Part shown: positions 24,429 to 34,553 of the stretch, in pieces
How positions within the stretch are numbered: the first letter of the stretch is position 1
Layout: each line of letters opens with the position of its first letter
Position numbers and translations under genes: made by a program
NCBI RefSeq assembly: GCF_003369915.1
Contig: NW_022881647.1
Location: forward strand, 744,001-808,000
Source: Drosophila miranda
Taxonomy: Eukaryota; Arthropoda; Insecta; Diptera; Drosophilidae
DNA length: 64,000 nt
Reading direction: 5' to 3'
Notes under the pieces: generated by a model
Database searches by the model: none
Seen by the model: the letters and a program-made list of their open reading frames with translations, nothing else
Told to the model about the DNA's origin: nothing

Positions 24429-25634
24429 ATGGCTGATCCGAAAAACGAAATGGGTACCGAAGCTGGCACAGCAATGGACAGCGAAAGCGGTAGAGACTCC
24501 TCAGTCAGCCCAATGGAAATAAATATATCCAACACAAATTGCAATTCGATGATAGTTCTGAAACGATTTACGTCTGCTGGAGCTGATTACCAAGTATCCT
24601 TTTCTGTATAGTAAAGCAGCGCAGCCGGAACAGGACTCGGAATACGACGAGTGGGCCTGGAATCAGATTTCGAAGGAGTTTAATGCCAGCTACGAGAACT
24701 TGCCGCTGAGTGCCCCCTTCTCGGCAGACGAGCTGCAGTGGCGTTGGAACTTGCTGCTACCGACCATGGGCACCCTTTCGAAGGCGAAGGGACAAATTCC
24801 CTTTCAACTGTGGTCCCTTGTAACGGAGATCGAACGCTCGCTAAGTACAGAAAATTTGGAACCACCCAGGGACTTGAGTATGGCCCAGAACTTTCTACTC
24901 ACTCAGCTGCCATTGGTGGAGGCCATGACGCTCAATGAGCGTCGGCGACTGGAAGTCGAGTTCCTCGATATCTTATTCCAACACGAAATGGAGACACATG
25001 CGTCCGTACCACTGGGTCCCGAAGAGCAGGCCTTAGTCAAGACCGAATACGATGAATTCCTCAGATCTGTTCGGGTCAAGGAGCTGCCCATATCGGCTCT
25101 GGCAGAACTCTCGCTTGATGGTCCTCAGTACAAACCAGTCCAACCAAAAATCGCACACACTTTTGCCATCCCAGGTCCCCGTCCCAGAACCAATCTGGTC
25201 ATTAGCAGTGTGTCTGGTGGCCAGGATCTCATAAATGTCCCGACGGCGACTGTTTTCATACCGATTCAAGCTTTCACGAGCAATGTGGTTGGACCCATTA
25301 ATCACGCGCCGGACGTTTCGACACCGCTTGATATCAATGTGATTGGTGCCAAGAAGGAACCCGTTGAGTGCCCGCCGTCTGTTTCACCACCGCTGGACAT
25401 TAAGACAGAGGTGGAGGTGGCCCTTGCGGCCATTGAGCTTGCCATTGAGATGGAAAATGTACGGGAAAATAACCCAGAAGAGCACAAGAGAAATCACCGG
25501 AGAAAAACCGCACTCCCGTGGAGAAGCCCGATGATGCCACTCTAAATCCTAATCCGCGGTATATACCGATCAAGAGCGCCAAGTACTACACAAAGAAGCT
25601 ACTCGTTCGGGTGAAGCGCATTGATCAGGACTAG
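24429..25634 (+). pseudogene. MADF-BESS gene, type C (unit 11), two 1 bp changes
   Basis: The native N-terminus from ATG 24429 is correct here (MADPKNEMG … SVSPMEINIS), confirming the start that unit 5 breaks. An extra A (ctgaaacgat, near 24562) then shifts the frame just before the MADF domain, ending that frame at 24611. The MADF codons, including TAT for the tyrosine lost in B, are open in the next frame. One G is missing near 25480 (gaagagcacaag), altering the C-terminus and ending at 25545. Units 5 and 11 are thus broken at different single bases, and each shows the intact state where the other is broken. Confidence 0.7.
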
Positions 25635-25966
25635 TATTTGCCGCTGTCCAGCATGGCAAAGCGCCCAAAGAAACGTGAATCCATGTACATCAAATGCACA
25701 TAAGTTTATTTTAAAAAATACATTACTATAAATTACAACTTAAGGCTATTCTTTAATCCGAATTGGTTTTCATATTTCGTTTGCTTCGCATGCTCGATAA
25801 ACTAGTAACTAAACAAACAAATATGCGGGAGCGGAGTAGGAGCTGGAGCTGAACTGGAGGCGGCAGGCGGGATAACGAGGACGTAGTGGCGGACAAGGCC
25901 TCATGTGAAATCATGTGAAATGATACTGTTCAAAAAATTTTCAATTGTTGTCGTTGTTCTACTCAC

Positions 25967-26171
25967 TGTTGGGCGTCACATTGTTGTCAGTTTTGGTATC
26001 TGGATCAAGATTCGTATCCGGAGTTGGGGATGCTCCAATGCCGACAACAGAGGGTATCTCAGCCTTCGGCGAATCCTCTTGCGCGTAGCCCACACGCAAC
26101 GAATGGTGCCCTGGATCGAAAACTAAGGCTCCAATTTCGTCGCCGCCATATAGCATGTTGCCTCCATTCAT
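25967..26171 (-). pseudogene. Bap55: Bap55 first exon fragment, unit 12
   Basis: Frame and donor intact, Ser form as in units 6 and C. Confidence 0.8.
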
Positions 26172-26871
26172 CTTGGAGCGTCGGGACTACTTTTCAGCTT
26201 GATTTCTTGCAAAAGTTCTCGAAATGCCTGTCTTGTCTGTATTTATTTTTGTGGCTTTTTTCACGACGCTTGCGTTAATGGCAATCGACCTATCGATAAA
26301 ATATACTGTCTGAAATTCAGAAATATACCGTAATATACCGATGAAGAAGTGAACTTATCCCACTTAATCCCCCTGTCTTAAACAGGATAACAACTTGAGT
26401 TAAATCGCGAAAAATAATAATAATAATAGTTCTTATTGTAGATCCATTCCATCCTTCATCTTTACTTTACCATGAACTGCGCTAAATCAAATTACTAGCT
26501 AAACAGGACCCTCAGCCCTGAATACACAATTTTATCCGATTGATATATCAATTATTTAATTTAAAAGTGATCGAAGATATGTGATCATGCGTCGTCGAGT
26601 CGATGTTTTATGACCATCTAGGTTTAAAATTAAAAGTAAAGAACTTAGTTTGGAATTTTCGAAATAAAACGCCGATTAGTTCCGCTCATCGCAAAAATAT
26701 ACCTATTTAATTAAAGTTCGCAAAAAAATATACAACATTTTTTCGCCAGTCGAAAAACTACCACCTACAAATATATTATCATAAAAAAACAGGTATCGAT
26801 ATATTCATATGTTTATAAAATTCGGGGACAACAAAAAATTTTGAAGATCAAATCCGTCGCGTCGCCGAATA

Positions 26872-28080
26872 ATGGCTGATCCGAAAAACGAAATGGGTAC
26901 CGAAGCTGGCACAGCAATGGACAGCGAAAGCGGTAGAGACTCCTCAGTCAGCCCAATGGAAATAAATATATCCAACACAAATTGCAATTCGATGATAGTT
27001 CTGAACGATTTACGTCTGCTGGAGCTAATTACCAAGTATCCTTTTCTGTAAAGTAAAGCAGCGCAGCCGGAACAGGACTCGGAATACGACGAGTGGGCCT
27101 GGAATCAGATTTCGAAGGAGTTTAATGCCAGCTACGAGAACTTGCCGCTGAGTGCCCCCTTCTCGGCAGACGAGCTGCAGTGGCGTTGGAACTTGCTGCT
27201 ACCGACCATGGGCACCCTTTCGAAGACGAAGGGACAAATTCCCTTTCAACTGTGGTCCCTTGTGACGGAGATCGAAACGCTCGCTAAGTACAGAAAATTT
27301 GGAACCACCCAGGGACTTGAGTATGGCCCAGAACTTTCTACTCACTCAGCTGCCATTGGTGGAGGCCATGACGCTCAATGAGCGTCGGCGACTGGAAGTC
27401 GAGTTCCTCGATATCTTATTCCAACACGAAATGGAGACACATGCGTCCGTACCACTGGGTCCCGAAGAGCAGGCCACAGTCAAGACCGAATACGATGAAT
27501 TCCTCAGATCTGTTCGGGTCAAGGAGCTGCCCATATCGGCTCTGGCACAACTCTCGCTTGATGGTCCTCAGTACAAACCAGTCCAACCAAAAAATCGCAC
27601 ACACTTTTGCCATCCCAGGTCCCCGTCCCAAAACCAATCTGGTCATTAGCAGTGTGTCTGGTGGCCAGGATCTCATTAATGTCCCGACGGCGACTGTTTT
27701 CATACCGATTCAAGCTTTCACGAGCAATGTGGTTGGACCCATTAATCACGCGCCGGACGTTTCGACACCGCTTGATATCAATGTGATTGGTGCCAAGAAG
27801 GAACCCGTTGAGTGCCCGCCGTCTGTTTCACCACCGCTGGACATTAAGACAGAGGTGGAGGTGGCCCTTGCGGCCATTGAGCTTGCCATTGAGATGGAAA
27901 ATGTACGGGAAAATAACCCAGAAGAGGCACAAGAGAAATCACCGGAGAAAAAACCGCACTCCCGTGGAGAAGCCCGATGATGCCACTCTAAATCCTAATC
28001 CGCGGTATATACCGATCAAGAGCGCCAAGTACTACACAAAGAAGCTACTCGTTCGGGTGAAGCGCATTGATCAGGACTAG
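26872..28080 (+). pseudogene. MADF-BESS gene, chimeric B'/C copy (unit 12)
   Basis: The 5' half is B' (ATG 26872, Glu form, TAA at 27049-27051, gtgacggag, acagtcaag). The 3' half is C-like: aatcacgcg, no 2 bp deletion, and the late stop (gatcaggactag) at 28080. Single-base insertions near 27276, 27590 and 27950 break the downstream frame. Several substitutions here are unique in the array. Confidence 0.72.
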
Positions 28081-28260
28081 TATTTGCCGCTGTCCAGAAT
28101 GGCAAAGCGCCCAAAGAAACGTGAATCCATGTACATCAAATGCACATAAGTTTATTTTAAAAAATACATTACTATAAATTACAACTTAAGGCTATTCTTT
28201 AATCCGAATTGGTTTTCATATTTCGTTTGATTCGCATGCTCGATAAACTAGTAACTAAAC

Positions 28261-28328
28261 AAACAAATATGCGGGAGCGGGAGTAGGAGCTGGAGCTGAA
28301 CTGGAGGCGGCAGGCGGACAAGGCCTCA
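28261..28328 (+). repeat. Truncated thirteenth unit and array edge
   Basis: The unit start is repeated for 57 bp, then 22 bp are missing between two GGCGG copies (ggcaggcgg joined to acaaggcctca). Unit homology stops after aggcctca at 28328, where the EDTP 3' flank begins. Confidence 0.8.
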
Positions 28329-28646
28329 ACAGGCCCGGGGTTTATAGGTCAGAGAACGAGTTGTACTATGCATGTTGTCTAGGAGTTGGTTCCCCTGGTT
28401 CCCTGACGGAAATGGGGTACACATAGGTTCGTTTGATGCTTATCATAAGGCCATTGCATACATATTCAACAAACAGTCGCAAGAACGCAATTCAACAGGC
28501 AGGTCTACAGTCAATGTGGAAAAGAGCATCACTATAACAAGAAACAAAAACAGGCAGAAAGCTAACTTAAACAAGATCGATTGCAACAGGTCGAAGAAGG
28601 CGTGGGCCTACCCCTTCATTGAGGGTAGAAGGTCAGGTATGTCAGC

Positions 28647-30951
28647 TCAGAATAGCTGGTCCGCCAGATTGCCAATGAACGTGCCAGGTTCACGGAGGAG
28701 CCCTCTTTGAATTTCAGTCCAATTGTCTTGCCGTACGCTTGTATGAAGATGGCTCGCACTGCATTGAGGCGTTGCTTACGTCTGCCGAGAAGAGATACAA
28801 ATGAGTACTGGATTCTGCTGCTATGATTCTGCGGGGACTCACAAGTTGATGCACTGCTTGCTGGAAGTTGTGCTGCCACCCACATCTTTGGAGGAACCGT
28901 TTGGGAAACCGTGCGTTGTGTTGCTGCCATTGCTGATGCTGCTCCCGCTGCCGCTACCGCTGCCCATGTATGTCGTTGTGTTGTTGCTGCAGTGATAGCC
29001 ATTGCCGCCATTGCAGATGGGAATGTTCGAGGTGGCGTCCGCCGTCTGTTGCGCCACAAAGCGCATCATGTAGCTGCCGTTCATCATGGAGTCGATGGAT
29101 CCAGTGTCGGTGACCACCTGCCAGCTGCCGTTCGAGGATGTGGACTCCTGACGCTGCCGCGCATTCGAGCCGGGCACCGATATCGGGCTAGTGCGGGAGC
29201 TGAATGAATACAGGAGAGGTCAGTAGGTGGCTCGCTGGTGGGGGCTAAAGTTCGGTTACCGCTTAGGATTGGGCGACCTGCTGGTCAGTGGATTGACTGG
29301 CGCAACTGTGGCCGTTGTGGTGGCATAGAAGTTATCTGTTATGGACATATCACAGTTGGAACAGTTTGAATAGCTGTCGTTGCTATCTTGATCGAAGGCC
29401 AGGATGTAGTCTCTGTGCAGGAAGAAAGCAAGTCGTTTAAAACTATGATCAAGCAAAGTCCCCTGGTATCTGCACTCACTCCTTGAGCGGCTCATCGTCG
29501 CAGCAGTCGGACTTGATGACTATGACACTGCTCCCGCTGCTGCTCGGGGTCTTGGCCCGCTTCCGATGCTCCACTATGCTATACTCCTCGTCCGTGATGA
29601 ACTTTAGCACGTGGAAGCAGAAGAACATGATGTCCTCGCCCCGCTTGAGGCGATCCGGCAACTGGTGGCCAAACAAGTACCAGTCGTAGGCCAGTGTGAA
29701 GTACGCCATCTGCATGGCGTTCATCGACTGGTGGATGAGTCCATCCGCCCAGAGAGACAGTCGCACCAGGGAGACAAACAGCGGAGTGCGATCCCAGCCA
29801 CTGATGCAGTGTATGAGCAGGCCATAGTTATCCTCCTGTATGTATTTGAGCGTGGCCCGGAGATAGTTCTGTGTGATGGACACCAAATCCCAGTCCCGGT
29901 ACTCCGGCCAGATGATGTCAATGTCGGCGGCGGGCCCCAGATTGGGTATATTAATGTTTGCATCGTTGAAAGACTGCTTCCAGTTGTAGTGCAGATTCTT
30001 GGCCATGTAGTTGTTGTCGCGGAACTTCTTGAAGAACTCGCAGCCCGGATACGGAAGCGACAGCAGGTTGAAGCTCTTGTAATGATTGCTGGGATCAGCT
30101 TTCTCGAGGAGGATACGCTGCAATAGGGAATTGTGGTTAGCCTTCTGACATGCATATATAGATCAGTATTCCCAAACACTTACGCCATAAAGTATTTGAT
30201 CTTGCGGTTCTCTACCATTAGGTCCACTATCGTGGACACATTGAGGGTGTGCAGCAGCTGGATGTCGCTCTTGATGACCTCGTCGTAGCTGAACTGCGAC
30301 TGCGACTGGTCGTTCATGTGATTGATCAGCGACTCGTCCGTGGAGTCGGCGTCGTTCTCCTCCCCGTTGGGTGTTGCATAGTTTCCGCTGAGGCAGTCGT
30401 AGGCGTAGTCCACCACCTTGCGGCCGTACGTCTCCGGCATCACCGACAGCGTTGCCGAGCGGCAAATGTATTTGCCCCGGTACATGATCACGGGAACGGC
30501 GAATCTTTGACGGCACCGCGCGTACTTGGCCATCGTGACCAGTTCCCTCATCCGCTGTATATCGTACTGGTCCTCGTAGATGGTGTTTTGCTGCGCGACT
30601 GTGTCGATGGAGGCTGCTGGGGCTGCAGTTGTAGTTGAGGCTGAGGCGGACCGGGGTCTGCAGCGGATTGGCAAAGGTGACAAATGCTTGGATGCCCACA
30701 CCGTCGCTGCAGTTGCTGCCGGCACTGCTGTTGATTGCCGTTGTCGTGGCCGTTGTCCCTGAGGAACCGCCTCCTGCACTGAACAAATCCATTGCCCGGT
30801 ATCAGGGTCTTGGCCATGTGTCCATGCTCTGACTCAGGTATGAGTATCCTTCCAGGGTAGCGCGGCTGAGCAGCCATTCGAGTTGTCCAGCTCAATGAGG
30901 CTGTAGTCGAGTTTGAAACAGGTATTCGCATTTCTTGGAGATCTCGTACTC
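28647..30951 (-). CDS. EDTP: EDTP / MTMR14-like phosphoinositide phosphatase, frame-disrupted
   Basis: Product: myotubularin-family lipid phosphatase of the MTMR14 (Jumpy) branch, acting on PI3P and PI(3,5)P2, linked to autophagy and muscle in flies. Five exons can be traced by splice consensus: 30951-30184, 30117-29480, 29412-29260, 29199-28843 and 28781-28647, with introns of 60-67 nt. The P-loop CISGWDRTPL shows Cys at 29808-29806 and Arg at 29790-29788 (CX5R). Near it are LPYPGCEFFKKFRDN and YDWYLFGHQLPDRLKRGED. The C-terminal half is Ser/Gly/Asn-rich. I infer four one-base breaks: an extra base in the aaa run near 30917, an extra base in the C run at 30653-30656, a missing base near 30104, and a missing base near 28682 before the final FIGNLADQLF-stop. 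Exons 5' of 30951 were not found. Either a decaying copy or uncorrected assembly. Confidence 0.8.
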
Positions 30952-31688
30952 CTGTGGACGAAAGAATTGTGTAAAGAATTAATATCGAGCCAGAGATGCG
31001 CATCCCAATGAGGAATGAGGATTCGCAGCACGTCGATCCAACGACCTCACCCACTCACCACTCATTAGCATTATTCTTTTTTTTAAACACCATTATTAAA
31101 TATTTTATGAACCAACGACATGCAAAGTCAATTGCTTGCAATAAATCAACGTTGTCCGTCGACTCTGCCGCTTCCGGCGTCTTAATGGACAGAGAGATTA
31201 GACAGAGAAGTGCAACTGGTTTCCGAGCTGATCTTGTGTGGCTGTTGTTCTTTGGATAAGGAGGGTCACAGCCACAACCGCCAGCTGTCACAGACAACAA
31301 CAAAAAACTAGATAAAAGCAGACAAAAATAAGGCGGCACCACTCTCACACACACAAACACAAATACCTTGGACGAAACAGGTTTTTAGCACACAAACACA
31401 GGGACACAGGGAGCATAGAGAAACGTGCAAATAAAGAGAGACAAAGGCAAAGGCTGTGCAAAAAAAAGAAAAACAGCCAGCAACAAGCGAACTACAGAGC
31501 ACAACAAACGTGGTGAAAACAAAGACCATTGTGTGTGAGGGAGATAGGGGGTGTGTGAGTGTGTGGGTGCCAAAACTATGGAGAGCGAAGCAAACGAGCA
31601 AAACAACTAAAACGCAATTACTTCTGCTTGATGGAGAAGGGGAAAAGAAACGGAAAAGCCAAAGGTTAGTCGATTATTATTTCTTTTT
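30952..31688. other. EDTP upstream intron / 5' region, no gene seen
   Basis: The acceptor of the first recognised EDTP exon (ccacag, AG at 30953-30952) opens this stretch. It is low-complexity, with C/T-rich and CA-rich runs on the minus strand near 31300-31600. No conserved coding sequence is visible in either strand; an untranslated first exon could lie here. Confidence 0.4.
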
Positions 31689-32486
31689 TATACCCGATAC
31701 TCAAAATGAGTATTGGGTATATTAGATTTGTGGTAAAAGTGGGTGTGTGTAACGTCCAAAAGGAATCGTTTCCGACCCCATAAAGTATATACATATATTC
31801 TTGATCAGCATCAATAGCCGAGTCGATTGAGCCATGTCTGTCTGTCCGTCCGTCCGTCTGTCCGTCTGTCCGTCCCCTTCAGCGCCTAGTGCTCAAAGAC
31901 TATAAGAGCTAGAGCAACGATGTTTTGGATCCAGACTTCTGTGATATGTCACTGCTACAAAATATTTCAAAACTTCGCCCCGCCCACTTCCGCTGTGATA
32001 TCGGACCTTGACCGTTTCGTGTCCAAATTTCGCCACACCCCCTTCCGCCCCGCAAAGGACGAAAATCTGGGGCATCCACAAATCTCAGAGACTATTAAGC
32101 TAGAGTAACCAAATTGTGTATCCGCACTTCTGTTAGATCTCACTATAAAACGTATATCTCAGAATTTCGCCCCACCCCCTTCCTCCCCCACAAAGGACGA
32201 AAATCTGTTGCATCCACAATGCAGATTCGAGAAAACTAACAACGCAGAATCATAGATAATGACCATATCTATCAGATTGCTGAATCTGGATCAGATCGGA
32301 TCATTTTTGTAGCCAAAAGCAAGAAATCAATTTGCAGTGGCTACGCAGCGCCCGACGTCACTCTCGCACGCATTCTTTGTCGTGTCGTTCAATATTAGCG
32401 CGGCTGCCGAGGAGAGCATACTGACTAAGTATCGGGTATAACTGTAGAGTTGCGTGTCCGCAGCAACTCACAACGTTCCCCCTCGT
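31689..32486 (+). mobile_element. DINE-1/INE-1-like Helitron-like element (HLE 1)
   Basis: The 5' end has a palindrome (tatacccgatactc … gagtattgggtata), followed by the family hallmark ttcttgatcagcatcaatag and a (CTGTCCGT)n microsatellite. The 3' end has a stem of gagttgc / gcaactc, then cacaacgttccccctcgtt. These match my memory of the INE-1 / DINE-1 HLE family. It is non-autonomous with no coding capacity. It sits in sequence upstream of EDTP. Confidence 0.8.
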
Positions 32487-33436
32487 TTTCTTTTGTAAGA
32501 AAGAGCAGAACTGCATGCAAATGTAACTGTCCGCCAGTTGGCGTTCGCTTTTCGCTGTGCGCCTGTTAATAAGGCGCTGGTAAAAACTTAAAAACAATAA
32601 ACAAACGCGCGAAATAGTTATTTACAGCGCCAGAGTAATGGTTTTTCGACTGATGATCATTACACCGCGACACCACCATCATCATCATCAGCTTGCATCA
32701 TTATCGTTGACCCAAAATAACAAATTCGAAACCCAGACTCAACTCTGCTTCGGAAGCTGCATGCAGTTTTCTTACAAACCCGGATTTCAAAGACTTTGCC
32801 GATGCTGGGCCAACAGAAATCGGCGCTGCGTGAGCGGCATACTTTTCTTCTCAGTTTTCTGCGGCCTCGGCCGAAAAAAAAAAGAAAACACAAAAGAAAA
32901 AGAAGTTAAAAGCCACCAGCAGCAAAAAGAAATCCCACAAATCAAGAAACCAGCAAGCAGCGCAACCGAACCGAGCCCGGGCCGGCCCGGTCCGAGCCAG
33001 GCGACAGCAGGCAACGAAAGAGAGAGCAGAGCAATAGAGAGCACAGAGCACAGAGAGAAGCAAAACAACGGTTTCTTGCGCGCTCTGCTTACAGAGCTTG
33101 GCTTATCGGCGACAGAGCCCCCGAGCCTGGACCAGGACGGACCCGACGCGATTCCCGCGATTGTTGCATATTCATCAATCTGGGGCGGCGGCGACAGGGA
33201 AAATGGCTTTTCTTGAATGAATTATTCGAAACAGGTCGAACTTCGAGTGGGGGGCACTGACCACACCCCATACACACGCACACAACGGAGTACTTTCAGG
33301 GTACAAAGCATGGGGCGCTTCCGTGTTGTCGGTTCTCCTTGTTCTCGCTTACACGATTACACACTCGAATGTGCAATGCAATGCCTTGTTTTCAAGTTTT
33401 GTTTTTATCGTTCGTCGTTCAAAACACCGAAAACTA
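32487..33436. other. Non-coding interval between HLE 1 and the LTR element
   Basis: Contains an A-rich tract near 32870-32940, CAC/CAT repeats near 32670-32690 and an AG-rich run near 33010-33060. No recognised domain in any frame. It may include distal 5' sequence of EDTP. Confidence 0.35.
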
Positions 33437-33449
33437 GGGGGGGGGGGGG
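33437..33449 (+). repeat. Poly(G) run of 13
   Basis: Thirteen G flanked by aaacta and aagtcgcaat. It resembles a polypurine tract and marks where composition changes to CA/GA-rich repeat sequence, so it may lie at or near the outer edge of the LTR element. The exact length is unreliable. Confidence 0.5.
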
Positions 33450-33528
33450 AAGTCGCAATCACGGCGGACGCCACTGCTTTTCAGAACCAAAACCCAACAA
33501 CAACGACGCAGCAGCAGCCAAAACGAGA

Positions 33529-33815
33529 GAGGAATACACCAAGGACCGAAAACCAACGGCATCGACGCCAGCAACGGCGAGGAATACACCGAGAAAAGCA
33601 GAAACCCAACGACAACGACGCAGCAGCAGCCAAAGAGGGAGAGGATACACCAAGAATCGAAATCCAACGCACCGACACAGCAACGGGGAGGAATACACCA
33701 AGAACCGAAACCTAACGGCACCGACACAAAAACGGGGAGGAATACACCAAGAAACAAAACCCAACAACAACAACGCAGCGGAAGCCAAAGAGAGAGAGGA
33801 ATACACTAAGTGCCG
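33529..33815 (+). repeat. GAGGAATACACCAAG minisatellite, six degenerate copies
   Basis: Cores (ggaatacacc or close) begin at about 33531, 33581, 33643, 33690, 33739 and 33799, at 47-62 bp spacing, separated by ccgaaacccaacg and gcagcag-type filler. Confidence 0.75.
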
Positions 33816-34553
33816 AAACGGTAGCCAACAGCAACAGCCAACAAGCGCCGAAAAGATAAGCCGCCAGCGTCGACGCAGCAACGAAGCGCCGAAACAGTAA
33901 GCCCACAGCAGCAACGGCAGAAGAGAAACGCGGAAAACTAAAGCGAAGTAACGACGCGCCAGCAGCGAAAAAGAGAGACAAAAGTCACCGGCGCAGCGTA
34001 GACGCCAAACAACGGCGCCAGCCCTCTGCCGCCGCGAGAATGACGACGCTGGCCGCTCACGCTGGCGCTGGATCGGGAGAGTTCTGAGGCTGGAGAAGAA
34101 AAACGTGGATTAAAATTCGATTGGGAGCAGTCGTAGGAGTCGGACGTGTTCGCGGAAAAATTCGAGTGGCTTGGAAAAGTAAAACACGTGGCGGACCGGA
34201 TCCACGCCAACGCTATCAGTGACACGGGGAAGATCCTGCATCGACGCCGCGGTTACGGGGAGAAGACCTTGCATCTACGCTGCACCCACGGGGAAGAGGA
34301 GGCTTTCGACGAGTACAAGCGTGGGAGTTCAGGGGTAAGCGAGTCTCTAGACGTGTATACGGGCTGCTGAGCGGTGCGATAGGTAGGGAACCAAGAAAAA
34401 ATAAAGCGAAATATAACGAATATAACAGAAACATAGCCCGACCACCAACGATCTATACACTAGGGAACCTGGAGGCCCGGGGCTTCATCTTCTCCGCCCT
34501 TCCTCCCGCCTCTTACCCGAGCCTGCGTGATTCCATCCAGTAGTTCGTAGCCC

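Larger units (their letters stand above)
14123..28260 (+). repeat. Higher-order repeat copy 2 (A-B-A-B-C-B')
   Basis: Unit k+6 shares private variants with unit k. Units 4 and 10 share ttaagttaaatcg and lack the 2 bp deletion; units 2 and 8 share ttgag and the deletion; units 5 and 11 share ggcggctggcggg and the type C promoter. This shows duplication of a ~14.1 kb six-unit block rather than independent unit-by-unit growth. Unit 12 departs from unit 6 in its 3' half, where it carries C-type variants. This copy is 16 bp longer, mostly through single-base homopolymer changes. Confidence 0.88.
1..28328 (+). repeat. Tandem array of Bap55-fragment / MADF-BESS units
   Basis: Twelve head-to-tail units start at 1, 2197, 4638, 6834, 9277, 11683, 14123, 16321, 18765, 20964, 23406 and 25815, followed by a stub from 28261. 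I set the phase by the recurring aaacaaatatgcggg (aagcaaatatgcggg in some). Lengths are 2196, 2441, 2196, 2443, 2406, 2440, 2198, 2444, 2199, 2442, 2409 and 2446 bp. Units are almost identical apart from type-defining lesions. Each carries a minus-strand Bap55 first exon, a divergent promoter and a plus-strand MADF-BESS gene. The window opens inside the array, so it probably continues to the left; the right edge meets the EDTP 3' flank. Confidence 0.95.

Noticed and set aside
28801-28995. Plus-strand frame rich in Leu/Pro opposite EDTP exon 4
   Set aside because: Antisense shadow of the Ser/Gly/Asn-rich EDTP C-terminal region.
32638-33216. 192-codon plus-strand frame starting MVFRLMIITPRHHHH
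   Set aside because: Low-complexity His-, Lys- and Glu-rich translation of simple repeats with no recognisable domain; not supported as a gene.
33434-33981. Several overlapping Cys/Phe/Val-rich minus-strand frames
   Set aside because: They are translations of the GAGGAATACACC repeat in the LTR in different frames; mutually overlapping and repetitive, so not a gene.
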